Source: Candidatus Omnitrophota bacterium | GTDB taxonomy: Bacteria > Omnitrophota > Gorgyraeia > Zapsychrales > Zapsychraceae | Reading direction: 5' to 3' | Length of the DNA: 56,366 bases | NCBI GenBank assembly: GCA_029261065.1 | Contig: JAJDCB010000004.1 | Location: 1-56,366, forward strand | Shown here: positions 1 through 8,802 of the stretch, piece by piece | Numbering within the stretch: the stretch's first letter is position 1 | Layout of the letters: each line of letters begins with the position of its first letter | The notes under the pieces: generated by a model | Seen by the model: only the letters and a program-made list of their open reading frames with translations | Databases searched by the model: none | What the model was told of the DNA's origin: nothing | Program-made: the position numbers and the translations under genes

Positions 1-2004
1 ACCCGTTTCCGTAATGAGATCAATGTCTGTCCAATTAATGCCAGCCGTTGTTAAAACATTTAAATCTGTCCAATTGACACCAGTATCACTTAAGACATCG
101 ATATCATTCCAATTAACTCCCGCTTCTGTCAGGACTTTAAAATCTTCCCAATTTATTCCTGCATCAGAGAGCACATCAATATCTGTCCAATTAACTCCCG
201 CATCACCAAGAACACGCATGTCATCCCAATTAATACCAGTGTCTGAAAGAACATCTAAATCGTTCCAATTGATGCCAGCTTCTGATAACACTTGAAGGTC
301 ATTCCAATTGACACCTGCATCGGATAACACATTGATGTCACTCCAATTAATTCCCGTTTCACTCAACGAACGTATGTCATTCCAATTCACGCCAGCATCA
401 CTTAAGACATCAATGTCATTCCAGTTGACACCGGCTTCAGTTAAAACTTGGAGATCATTCCAATTCACACCCGCATCACTTAATACATCAATATCATTCC
501 AATTGACGCCTGCTTGAGAAAGGACTGTAAAATCGTTCCAATTGATACCCGCACTACTAAGAACATCTATGTCTGTCCAATTAATACCTGCAGTAGATAA
601 AGAGGTTAAATCCGTCCAGTTAACACCCGCGGCACTTAAAACATCAATTTCAGTCCAATTGATTCCGGCATCGCCAAGGACTTGAAGATCATTCCAATTC
701 ACACCCGCATCACTTAAGACATCAATGTCTCCCCAGTTAATTCCGGACTCTGTCATCACTTTTAAATCTGTCCAATTCACACCCGCCTCAGCTAAAGTAT
801 TAAGGTCTTCCCAGTTAACACCAGCTAAAGATAATTCACCAATGTTTGCCCAATTAACACCAGCAGAACTTAACACATCTACATCAACCCAATTAATGCC
901 TGTCTCACTTAATGCTTTAAGGTCAGACCAATTCACACCCGCATCACTTAAGACATCTATATCAGACCAATTGATTCCGGCATCACTCATCGAACGAATG
1001 TCATCCCAATTTATACCTGTGTCACTGATAACATCTATATCTGACCAATTAATACCAGCTTCACTCAATACTCTAAAATCATCCCAGTTAACACCTGCAT
1101 CAGAAAAAACATCTATGTCTGTCCAGTTAATGCCCGCCGCGGTTAAAACACGTAAATCATCCCAATTAATTCCTGCACCACTTAGGATATCGATGTCTGA
1201 CCAATTGATACCTGCTTGAGTTAAAACACTCATGTCGCTCCAATTAATACCGGCATCACTCCATACATCTATATCAGACCAATTAATTCCTGCCTCACTT
1301 AAAACTTTCCAATCCGTCCAGTTAACACCGATATCACTCATGACCTGAATATCATCCCAATTCACACCCGCATTCGATAAGGTTGCCAAGTTATCCCAAT
1401 TAATCGTTTCAGCCCAATTAATTTTAGCTCCACTCATAACAGCGATGTCCGACCAATTAACACTTGATGTGCTCATAAATTGGATGTCAGCCCAATTAAC
1501 ACCAGCATCACTTAAAACATCAATGTCTGACCAATTAATGCCAGACTCAGACATGACCGTTAGGTTATCCCAATTAACTCCTGCCGAGGCAAGAACATCA
1601 AGGTCATTCCAGTTAATTCCACTTGAAGCAAGAATTCCAACATCTGTCCAGTTAACTCCCGAATCACTTAAGACATCAATGTCATCCCAATTGATACCTT
1701 TATTCGTTAAGCTAAATAAATCATCCCAGTTAACTCCTTTATCAGTTAAGACATCAAGATCCGTCCAATTTATACCTGCCTCACTCAAAGCTCGAATATC
1801 CGTCCAGTTAACACTTGTATCAATGGTGTCCGTTACACTCTTTATACTTGTGACATCCGTTCGAAGAAGATCAACATCGTCCCAATTGATCGTATCCGTA
1901 CTCTGTTTAATAACACCAATGTCATCCCAGTTGATAAGATCTGTCTTGGCTTTTATACCAGTGATATCATCCCAGTTGCTTATAACTCGTCGTCGCGTGT
2001 CAAC
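1..2004 (-). repeat. 39-bp coding tandem repeat array (78-bp higher-order unit)
   Basis: The hexamer ccaatt/ccagtt (Asn-Trp on the minus strand) recurs every 39 bp from 31 to 1396 and, after an 18-bp phase step, from 1414 to 1804. Looser copies lie at 1882, 1927 and 1972. Alternate copies share acatc[a/g]at (Asp-Val), giving a 78-bp super-period. The array stays in one reading frame and has no conserved-repeat/unique-spacer structure. Confidence 0.9.
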
Positions 2005-2886
2005 GATGGTTGGTTTAATAACATCAAGAGAAACAAAGGCATTGTATTCGTTGGCTGTTCCAGATTCTAAGACAGTTATGTCTGCAAAGTACGTATCTTC
2101 AAAATCAGAAGGTGTCCAATTGGTGGAAGAAGTAAAAAGTTCTCGTGTTGTATTGAGTGAAAAATCCGTTGTGGCCAGACTCAATTCCGTTGTCGTTCCG
2201 TCGTTTTGATAAATCACAACAGCAGAAGTGTCACCCGTTTCTAAATCAAACTTATCATCACTTGATGCCACCCACGTTAAAATAGTGTAAGCATCATCGG
2301 ATTCATCCCAAACGGCTAAAATTTTAGGACCCGTACCTGTCTCAACATCAAACGAATTAGAAACAGTTGAAGGAAGACCGGGGGCTGTTGCAACAAGAGT
2401 AAAAAACAAACCAGACTTTGATATTCTTAACCCCTCAAAGCTGGCCACACCATTAGCAGCAACTAGTGTAGTTTCACCCTCTAAATTACCATTGCCAGGA
2501 TTGTTAAAAATATCAAGAGTAATGGGCGTTGTGTTATCAGTTTTTACAAGGTTGCCATAGGAGTCATGAATTTCAATCTCTGGTTGTCTTTCAAAAATCA
2601 AACCATGACGTTCTGAGGAAGGAACTTGTGTGAAAATTAATTTTGCAGCGGCTCCATGCTCAAGAGATTCACTTTGAGAAGAGTCTCCCGTCGTTAATCC
2701 TTCAGAGGACCCACCCGAGAATATATTATCACCAAGCGATGACTCTTCATCTCCTGCAAAACTTCCCCCCGTAAATTGCGCATAGACGACGGCGGGAGTT
2801 TGCGCAAAGACAAACATGAATATCACAAAACAAGAGATTGTTTTGTGAATGACTTGTTGAATTTTAGATTTTTTTCTGTGTTTCAT
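1..2886 (-). CDS. Secreted repeat protein with about 50 alternating 13-residue NWxD repeats (partial, C-terminus off the left edge)
   Basis: The reading frame is open from an ATG at 2886 to base 1 (962 codons) with no stop, so the gene continues outside the window. Residues 1-36 form a long signal peptide (basic start MKHRKKSK, hydrophobic core, AVVYA). Residues about 80-180 look like a bacterial Ig-like (Big) domain (DSYGNLV, ANGVASFEGLRI). Residues 183-300 are a less clear beta-rich region. From about residue 300 to the edge the protein is tandem repeats of 13 residues, consensus NWxDIxVLSxAG[IV], 47 in strict register (36 plus 11, separated by one 6-residue insert) preceded by three looser ones. 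The residue after the Ile/Leu alternates between Asp and Lys/Arg/Gln, giving a 26-residue higher unit. It is the last visible gene of the secretin/FGE cluster and is probably a surface or exported protein. I know no named family for the repeat. No strong ribosome binding site precedes the ATG. Confidence 0.85.
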   Translation of the reverse strand, partial: MKHRKKSKIQQVIHKTISCFVIFMFVFAQTPAVVYAQFTGGSFAGDEESSLGDNIFSGGSSEGLTTGDSSQSESLEHGAAAKLIFTQVPSSERHGLIFERQPEIEIHDSYGNLVKTDNTTPITLDIFNNPGNGNLEGETTLVAANGVASFEGLRISKSGLFFTLVATAPGLPSTVSNSFDVETGTGPKILAVWDESDDAYTILTWVASSDDKFDLETGDTSAVVIYQNDGTTTELSLATTDFSLNTTRELFTSSTNWTPSDFEDTYFADITVLESGTANEYNAFVSLDVIKPTIVDTRRRVISNWDDITGIKAKTDLINWDDIGVIKQSTDTINWDDVDLLRTDVTSIKSVTDTIDTSVNWTDIRALSEAGINWTDLDVLTDKGVNWDDLFSLTNKGINWDDIDVLSDSGVNWTDVGILASSGINWNDLDVLASAGVNWDNLTVMSESGINWSDIDVLSDAGVNWADIQFMSTSSVNWSDIAVMSGAKINWAETINWDNLATLSNAGVNWDDIQVMSDIGVNWTDWKVLSEAGINWSDIDVWSDAGINWSDMSVLTQAGINWSDIDILSGAGINWDDLRVLTAAGINWTDIDVFSDAGVNWDDFRVLSEAGINWSDIDVISDTGINWDDIRSMSDAGINWSDIDVLSDAGVNWSDLKALSETGINWVDVDVLSSAGVNWANIGELSLAGVNWEDLNTLAEAGVNWTDLKVMTESGINWGDIDVLSDAGVNWNDLQVLGDAGINWTEIDVLSAAGVNWTDLTSLSTAGINWTDIDVLSSAGINWNDFTVLSQAGVNWNDIDVLSDAGVNWNDLQVLTEAGVNWNDIDVLSDAGVNWNDIRSLSETGINWSDINVLSDAGVNWNDLQVLSEAGINWNDLDVLSDTGINWDDMRVLGDAGVNWTDIDVLSDAGINWEDFKVLTEAGVNWNDIDVLSDTGVNWTDLNVLTTAGINWTDIDLITETG

Positions 2887-2940
2887 GCAAAACTGTTTGT
2901 GTCGATGATAGGATATTTATCAAAAAATCATTACTGCAAA

Positions 2941-4593
2941 CTATGGTGCCGTTCGGCCCAATCGTCCACCTGCAAAAATTCCTAATGACGAATCATATCT
3001 TTGGTTATATCCGTGACTATCTGGATCTTTAACAGCATACTTTCGCGTGGAGGTTTGAAAGTCTGACATATTAGATGATTGAAAATCACCTCCACGAAAA
3101 CCTGAACCAATTGTGCCTATGACACCACGAGAAGAATCAGTAGTGTCAATACCAGGCCAATCATTGTTGGTTGCGTTTCCTTCAAAACTTGTTAACACAC
3201 TTAACTCCCCATCACCATGGGTTCCTAAAAATTCTCGACCTTCTAAACGGCCAATCGTGACAACCATTTCATTTAAATTTCCGGATAACTCAAGAGCGCC
3301 GTAATAACCGGAGCCACTTGTCACACGGTTAGTTGAACTTTCTGCAAAAACACCAACGCGCAAAGCTCCTGGTTGTCCCTCAGCAATACCACCGACCCGA
3401 CCATCACCCGAACTCCAACCTAAACTGTTTCGATTAATATTGGCACTCCCATCAAAAATTTGCTCTGTTCCAATTTCATCTGTGTCTGGAAAAATTTCAC
3501 CAGCCTCACCTTGGTTGTACGAAGTGGTTCCCCAAACATATTCATTAGCTAATGGCGAAATATCAATACCGCGAGCCGTTTTTTCATATTCCAATTCTGT
3601 TAAAGGCCGTAAGCCCGCCCAGTCAGCATAAGCTAATAAATCAGGCCAAGAAACAAACGACATCGCTCGATCTGGACGCAACGTGGTCGCATCTGACTTT
3701 GGATCATTTACATCCCAACTCACGGTGTTTCGATTAACAACCCCATCAGAATTTTTTCCACCCTGAAAAGAATGGGTAACATCACGCGTCAGCTTCGCGG
3801 CATTAGAAAGCGTATTAAAAAACGCAACCCATTGGCCTTCTGTTAATTCATATTTCATGTGATAAAAGTCACCATAACCCTTAGGAAAGGATGAGGGAAT
3901 TAAGAAAATGGATCCTGTCGAACCTTCACCTGAGGCGCCTGTACTCGTATAATAATATCCATTTGTTGATGTATTTGTCGTCGTGATCGCACCTTCATTT
4001 TGAATATACCAAGGATCATTGTCGCTCGTTCCTTGTTTCAACTTATAATCTGAAGAACTATTTCCGTCTCCCGCATAAAAAGCGCCTTGTGGGACATAAA
4101 TCATTTCGATAGCAAACGCTCGATTAATCGTGTTAGCAGCCATAGCTTGATTGTCTGAAAGTCCATCTTGATTGTAATCCCAAACAAATTGAACATTTTG
4201 TGCTGAAATATTTCCAGTTGCCAAATCTGTTTTTTGCAAGAAAAAACCTTTTTCATCATTTGGAACAATCATTTCAAAACCGACGGGTGGTTGAAAGCCA
4301 GGAGGATTAGTTCCATTACTAGCCATACTGGCATGATGCCAGGTAACACCTGCATCTGTGGAATATTTAAGAAACACCCAAACAGCATCGTAATTATTGG
4401 TATCTCTCCAAGAATTTTCCCAAGTCAAATCACCTTGAAAAGTAATGGTATTAACAGCTTCATTCGTATCAACCACTTCAAAATTATCTATAGTTAGGTT
4501 ATTAGCCACAGCACCTTGAGCAGCAAACAAAACAATAAGTGCTACCAAACAATTCGTGATAAACTTTCTCAATTTTAAATTCTTTTTGGTCAT
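2941..4593 (-). CDS. Secreted FGE-sulfatase-fold (SUMF1-like) protein, copy 1
   Basis: 550 aa from the ATG at 4593, chosen because GGGAG lies about 11 nt upstream and a signal peptide follows directly (cleavage after about residue 30, AVANN). A longer frame to 4644 would overlap the upstream gene. Residues 31-155 form a module shared with the next gene (TWENSWRDTNNYDAVWVF). From about residue 160 the C-type-lectin-like FGE fold follows, with MIYVPQGAFYAGD, MKYELTEGQWVAFFN, LRPLTELEYEKTARG, ELSGNLNEMV and GSGFRGGDF. The mature protein has no cysteine, so the catalytic cysteine pair of true formylglycine-generating enzymes is missing and a binding or structural role is more likely than catalysis. 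It lies 4 bp after the paralogous gene and is surely cotranscribed with it. Confidence 0.88.
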   Translation of the reverse strand: MTKKNLKLRKFITNCLVALIVLFAAQGAVANNLTIDNFEVVDTNEAVNTITFQGDLTWENSWRDTNNYDAVWVFLKYSTDAGVTWHHASMASNGTNPPGFQPPVGFEMIVPNDEKGFFLQKTDLATGNISAQNVQFVWDYNQDGLSDNQAMAANTINRAFAIEMIYVPQGAFYAGDGNSSSDYKLKQGTSDNDPWYIQNEGAITTTNTSTNGYYYTSTGASGEGSTGSIFLIPSSFPKGYGDFYHMKYELTEGQWVAFFNTLSNAAKLTRDVTHSFQGGKNSDGVVNRNTVSWDVNDPKSDATTLRPDRAMSFVSWPDLLAYADWAGLRPLTELEYEKTARGIDISPLANEYVWGTTSYNQGEAGEIFPDTDEIGTEQIFDGSANINRNSLGWSSGDGRVGGIAEGQPGALRVGVFAESSTNRVTSGSGYYGALELSGNLNEMVVTIGRLEGREFLGTHGDGELSVLTSFEGNATNNDWPGIDTTDSSRGVIGTIGSGFRGGDFQSSNMSDFQTSTRKYAVKDPDSHGYNQRYDSSLGIFAGGRLGRTAP

Positions 4594-4597
4594 AATG

Positions 4598-6187
4598 TTA
4601 TAAACTCCCATCATACGTTCTTGCCCCACGTCCGCCCACATCACTAAAAGATGATGCTTGGCCGTTTGCGGCTTGGCTACGATCAGAAATTCTTAAAGCT
4701 GTGCTCGCATCAATAAAAGAACCGCCTCTGAGACCAGACCCTATAGCCGATGTCACGCCACGGCTTGTAACAGCATCAATCCCTGGCCAATCTAATTCAT
4801 TGGCATTGCCTTCAAATCCGCTCGCTGAACTTAAAACACCATCGCCGTGCGTTCCAGCAAACCCGCGACCAGTTGCATTACCAATTGTTACAAGCTGCTC
4901 CATTAAATTCCCAGAAAGTTCCATAACACCGTAATATCCTGCACCCGCTAAAACACGTGTAGAATTTTCTTGAGCAAAAATTCCAGATCTCAACGGACCA
5001 AGACTATAATCAGCTCCACTACTACTGTCTCCACCTGTAAAAGAAATATTGTTATAATTCGCATTTGCATTTGCTGTTAAAATCGTTTCTGTTCCCGTTT
5101 CATCGGCTCCAGAGATTGAAGTGGCCGCGGTAATGGCTATATCTCCCCAAGCAAACTCTCCTTCTGTCGGTACCAAAGGACCACGACTAATTTTTTCAAA
5201 TTCTAACTCTGTCAACGGCCTTAAAGCGGCCCAATCAAGAAAGGCAGCTAGATCCATCCAACTTAAAAAACCAACAGCTCTTGAAGGGCGATCGGTAGAA
5301 CAAGCTAAAGAAGCCCCGCTACAATTAAGAGTGTTTCTTGATTGAACTGTATCCGTTGACTTATGACCTGAGTTTGTTAAATCGCGATTTGATCTTGCAT
5401 TATTAGAAGCTAAGGCATTAAAAAAATCACTCCATTGCCCTTCTGTAATTTCATATTTCATAACATAAAAGTCTCCATACCCTTTCGGATAACTAGCCGA
5501 AATAGAAAAGGAAGAACCTGTAGGATCCTCTGTTGCATTGCCAGCTGAAGAATATAAATAACCATCGTTAGTCGCATTAGAAACACTAATCGAAGAATCG
5601 CTTGAGATGTACCAAGGATCCGTATCGGCATTTCCTTCCATTAAAGAAGCGCTACTCGTTCCATAATCTCCAACATAAAACTCACCCTCAGGGATATAAA
5701 CCATCTCTAGAGCAAAAACGTTTAATTTAACCTCACTCTCATCAGTAAATCCGCAACTAGCGTAATCAATTTTGAATTGAACTTCATTTGAAGCAAGTGA
5801 TTCAACAACACCAAAATTTTTAGGTCTGATAAATGCACCTTTTTTGTCACTTGGCACATAAATATCAATATTTGTTGAATCCCCAGCAGTAAAACCTGCA
5901 GGATTGAGGCCAACACCTGAAAGTTCACAGATATTTTTACTTATCGGAGTTACTGCTGGGTCATATAAACGAACCGTCACCCACACAGCATCATGATTAC
6001 TTTTCGTTTTCCAAGAATTTTCCCAGGAAACATCAAATTGAACCATGACAGTATCGTTAGACGGGTTTCTTTCTTCGAGTGATACATTATCGATTGACAA
6101 ATTGTTGGCAAATAGGGCAGGAACAGAAATAAAAGCTATACTGAGGATTGTCAGGAAGGAAAGGGTTATTTTAAAAACCTTTGTCAT
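4598..6187 (-). CDS. Secreted FGE-sulfatase-fold (SUMF1-like) protein, copy 2
   Basis: 529 aa with a clear signal peptide (residues 1-28, ending PALFANN) and a good ribosome binding site (AGAGGTGAT just before the ATG). Residues 29-150 are the same N-terminal module as its downstream neighbour (SWENSWKTKSNHDAVWV). From about residue 155 comes the FGE-sulfatase fold: MVYIPEGEFYVGD, MKYEITEGQWSDFFN, LRPLTELEFEKISRG, ELSGNLMEQLV, GSGLRGGSF. The C-terminal end (about residues 495-529), where catalytic FGEs carry their cysteines, has none. Four cysteines occur elsewhere in the mature protein, two in the N-module region and two near residue 290. It is the first gene after a 190-bp gap from the secretin operon, so it may have its own promoter. 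It is probably exported to the periplasm or surface. Confidence 0.88.
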   Translation of the reverse strand: MTKVFKITLSFLTILSIAFISVPALFANNLSIDNVSLEERNPSNDTVMVQFDVSWENSWKTKSNHDAVWVTVRLYDPAVTPISKNICELSGVGLNPAGFTAGDSTNIDIYVPSDKKGAFIRPKNFGVVESLASNEVQFKIDYASCGFTDESEVKLNVFALEMVYIPEGEFYVGDYGTSSASLMEGNADTDPWYISSDSSISVSNATNDGYLYSSAGNATEDPTGSSFSISASYPKGYGDFYVMKYEITEGQWSDFFNALASNNARSNRDLTNSGHKSTDTVQSRNTLNCSGASLACSTDRPSRAVGFLSWMDLAAFLDWAALRPLTELEFEKISRGPLVPTEGEFAWGDIAITAATSISGADETGTETILTANANANYNNISFTGGDSSSGADYSLGPLRSGIFAQENSTRVLAGAGYYGVMELSGNLMEQLVTIGNATGRGFAGTHGDGVLSSASGFEGNANELDWPGIDAVTSRGVTSAIGSGLRGGSFIDASTALRISDRSQAANGQASSFSDVGGRGARTYDGSL

Positions 6188-6376
6188 ATCACCTCTTTAT
6201 TTTTATCTCACTGTCTTTTATATATACTTATATATTATATATAAAGAGACATAGAGTACCCCGCGAGATAAATGATTAATTTACTACAAACTATTAGGAT
6301 ACTTAAAGTTATGCCAACCGATACTGCTTTATGTTATGACGCGCGCTTCGTCAAAAAGCCTACTTTATACTACCTT
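6188..6376. other. Intergenic gap upstream of the FGE-fold gene pair
   Basis: 189 bp without a gene. It holds a very AT-rich block at 6217-6245 (runs of tatata, minus-strand promoter-like) close to the start of the downstream gene, and a small TGACG/CGTCA inverted repeat near 6336-6352. I see no hairpin with a T-run and no convincing -35/-10 pair. Confidence 0.4.
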
Positions 6377-7159
6377 TTACCTCTCTAACGGTGAATCCAC
6401 TAATCCACGAATGAATAATTCTGCTTTTACGATTTTTTCTTTTACAAAATCAGAATCTTTCGCTGTTGGATTCAAATACAAATACATCTTGTAATGCTTT
6501 AATGCTGTTTTCTGATCATTTAACTGCTCCCCACTAACAAAAGCCAAATTAAAATGGGAATCTGGATCATCTGGCATTAAAGTAACAGCTTGATAATATT
6601 CTCGAACAGCAATTTCATATTCACCTTTTTGGAAATAGATATTTCCCATATTGTAATGAGCTTTGGCCGCATCTTCTCTTAGTCTCTCATCACCTTCAGT
6701 AAAAGCATCAATGCGTGATAACAAATCTGTTGTTTCATTTTCACGCCCCTTTACTTCCTCAGTGCTTTTTGATTTATTTGCTGCCAATAAAAACACACCA
6801 TCTGTTATTGACTTAGAATCTTGATTAGATTTTTGAATACTATTTCTCGTCGCTGTTTTACTTTTTAAAGAAGCTAATTGCATCGTATCATGAACAACTG
6901 GCATCTCGTTTTTTGTAACTTTCGCGTTCATTCTTAATTTACTAATTTGAGTTTCTAACCTTTGATTTTTCGTGGCCAAACTATGATTTTGTTCGATAAC
7001 ATTTTTTAGCGTTTCACTCATTGCTGCAACTTGCTTTTCTTTGATGGTTAGATCGGCACTTGCAAATGTTGCGCTAAGAACAAACATTACTGTCAGTGAA
7101 AGAGTTAAAGCTGTGAGACTTTTTTTCATCTTTCTTTGATTTTCATATTTTGTGGCCAT
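6377..7159 (-). CDS. Exported coiled-coil/TPR protein linked to the secretin
   Basis: 260 aa from the ATG at 7159, picked because GTGAGG sits 9 nt upstream; the frame is open to 7174 but without a better site. After a basic stretch comes a hydrophobic export signal (SLTVMFVLSATFASA), so the protein is probably periplasmic. Residues about 30-90 are a predicted coiled coil (VIEQNHSLATKNQRLETQIS). The C-terminal third holds two to three TPR units (AKAHYNMGNIYFQKGEYEIA; PDSHFNLAFVSGEQLNDQKT). It starts 38 bp after the secretin stop. TPR proteins of this kind often assist secretin assembly (the PilF/PilW type), so a pilotin- or scaffold-like role is inferred from position only. Confidence 0.8.
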   Translation of the reverse strand: MATKYENQRKMKKSLTALTLSLTVMFVLSATFASADLTIKEKQVAAMSETLKNVIEQNHSLATKNQRLETQISKLRMNAKVTKNEMPVVHDTMQLASLKSKTATRNSIQKSNQDSKSITDGVFLLAANKSKSTEEVKGRENETTDLLSRIDAFTEGDERLREDAAKAHYNMGNIYFQKGEYEIAVREYYQAVTLMPDDPDSHFNLAFVSGEQLNDQKTALKHYKMYLYLNPTAKDSDFVKEKIVKAELFIRGLVDSPLER

Positions 7160-7197
7160 AATTTTTATCCTCACTTGATTAAATTTATCTTCTATTT

Positions 7198-8802
7198 TTA
7201 GTCTGTACTATATGACTTAAACGGCTTAATTGTGCCTTGAACTTTCATGTAATCATCTTTACCCGTAACAATCCTAGGTGTAATAAATATGACAATTTCT
7301 GTTTTAGCAAAATCATCATTTGTTCGACCAAACATAGGGCCAAAAAGTGGAAGATCCATAAGCACAGGAAAACCTTTCTTTGTGTGAACCTTATCATTCT
7401 TCTTTAAACCACCCATAATAATTGTGTGAGCATCTTTAACAAGAACTGTCGTTTCAACTTCAGTTTTATTGACTTGAGGAATTCCGCCCCCTTGAGAGGA
7501 AACCTCTCCAACAACAGATGAGATTTCTGGTCTTAATCGCATTGTGACGTAACCATCATCATTAATGGTCGGTGTCACGTTTAGTTTTAAACCAACGTCC
7601 ACAAACCGAACATCTTCACTAGTAATGGCATTATCACCTGTTCCGGAAGTCGTTGAGATAATATAGGGAACAGTATCACCGACATGAATCTTTGCTTCTT
7701 CATTATTGGTAATTAAGACCGTTGGATTCGATAAGATTTTTGTATCACTAACCTGCTCTAATGATCGAACCGTTGTCTCAAAAGCATCTTCACTAAAATC
7801 ACCTACAGCAAATTGACCATAATGACTAGCCAGTTCGTCACTAGCAGAAATTTTAGCGTTTTGGCTACCCAGATAGAAGTTTGAAAAACTTAATTTTTTT
7901 ATTTGACTATTGCTGCTGTCCCTAAAATCAAGTTGCCAGTCAATACCGACATCATATTTTGGTTTCATTACGATTTGTAAAATACGGGCGCTTATTAATA
8001 CTTCTTTTGTAGGAGAATCTAATTTAGCTAATATTTTCTCGATTTCCTTTTTGCGATCTGGAAATACACGAACAATGAGCTTATTGGAACGCTCATCAGC
8101 CATAATTGATCCAACACTCTTAGCATCAATTCGCGATCTTAGCTTATCTGCCACAACATCAGCACTAGCATACTGCAATGTGTAAACAATTGTCTCAAGC
8201 GGCTTCTCTATTTCTTTAATAGCAGCCTTCATAAGTGCAATCCCCTCAGCAGTATCAATCATAACAACAGATCCCGTGTCTTCATCTATAATAATCTTAC
8301 CGACATTGCTTTTAATACTGTCCAAAGCAGCCAAAACATAACTTGGTTTGGAATATTTAAGATGAATAATCTCAACCATTGTTTTATCACTAAAACTTTT
8401 TCCAAACATCGCTTCATACTCTTGCTCGGTCAAAACTTGTACAATATTACCCTGAACTTTGTAGGCCAAACGATTGGAGATAATGACAATATCTAGAACA
8501 TCTTTGACCGATACGTTTTCTAAGAAAACAGTAGCACGCCCTTCGACACTTGGACTTATAACGACATTAAATTCACCCTCGTCAGCAAGGAACTTAATTA
8601 TGTCGACAATATTCATATCCCGTATTTCAAGCCTTATCTTTCGTTTCATTCTTTCAGAAAGAGCGCCTTTGACATCGGAAATCTTAATGGGCTTCCCATC
8701 AGCAAACAAATCTGTTGCTTGACCTATCATGCCCGCAAAAGCACAGGTAAAGACAACCAAAGGAATACACCATTTTAAAGATTTATTATTTTGAGTTATC
8801 AT
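7198..8802 (-). CDS. Outer-membrane secretin (GspD/PilQ family)
   Basis: 534 aa with a signal peptide (residues 1-35). An STN-like N0 domain follows at about 55-110 (EIRDMNIVDIIKFLADEG), then NolW-type N1/N2 modules at about 140-275 (IIHLKYSKPSYVLAALDSI; YTLQYASADVVADKL), then the secretin pore domain at about 300-525. Pore signatures visible are KIHVGDTVPYI, DVGLKLNVTPTI, ETTVLVKDAHTIIMGGL, LPLFGPMFG and the final EIVIFITPRIV. The protein should form the multimeric outer-membrane channel of a type II secretion or type IV pilus-like machine. Its start overlaps the GspC-like gene by 17 bp, implying translational coupling. It is shorter than GspD (about 650 aa), mainly because it has fewer N domains. 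No assembly ATPase, platform protein or pseudopilin genes lie in the window. Confidence 0.92.
   Translation of the reverse strand: MITQNNKSLKWCIPLVVFTCAFAGMIGQATDLFADGKPIKISDVKGALSERMKRKIRLEIRDMNIVDIIKFLADEGEFNVVISPSVEGRATVFLENVSVKDVLDIVIISNRLAYKVQGNIVQVLTEQEYEAMFGKSFSDKTMVEIIHLKYSKPSYVLAALDSIKSNVGKIIIDEDTGSVVMIDTAEGIALMKAAIKEIEKPLETIVYTLQYASADVVADKLRSRIDAKSVGSIMADERSNKLIVRVFPDRKKEIEKILAKLDSPTKEVLISARILQIVMKPKYDVGIDWQLDFRDSSNSQIKKLSFSNFYLGSQNAKISASDELASHYGQFAVGDFSEDAFETTVRSLEQVSDTKILSNPTVLITNNEEAKIHVGDTVPYIISTTSGTGDNAITSEDVRFVDVGLKLNVTPTINDDGYVTMRLRPEISSVVGEVSSQGGGIPQVNKTEVETTVLVKDAHTIIMGGLKKNDKVHTKKGFPVLMDLPLFGPMFGRTNDDFAKTEIVIFITPRIVTGKDDYMKVQGTIKPFKSYSTD

Noticed and set aside
31-1804. 39-bp periodic array as a CRISPR
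   Set aside because: There is no alternation of identical repeats with unique spacers; variation is spread over the unit, the reading frame is kept, and no cas genes are present.
14-2209. Long plus-strand open frames with a repeating QLTPAS-like pattern
   Set aside because: They are the antisense of the minus-strand 13-residue repeat gene. The minus frame is open for the full 2886 bp, has a signal peptide and a Big-like domain, and explains the periodicity.
2941-6187. Diversity-generating retroelement targets (FGE/C-lectin fold proteins)
   Set aside because: No reverse transcriptase, no template repeat and no adenine-biased variable copy of the C-terminal region is visible in the window.
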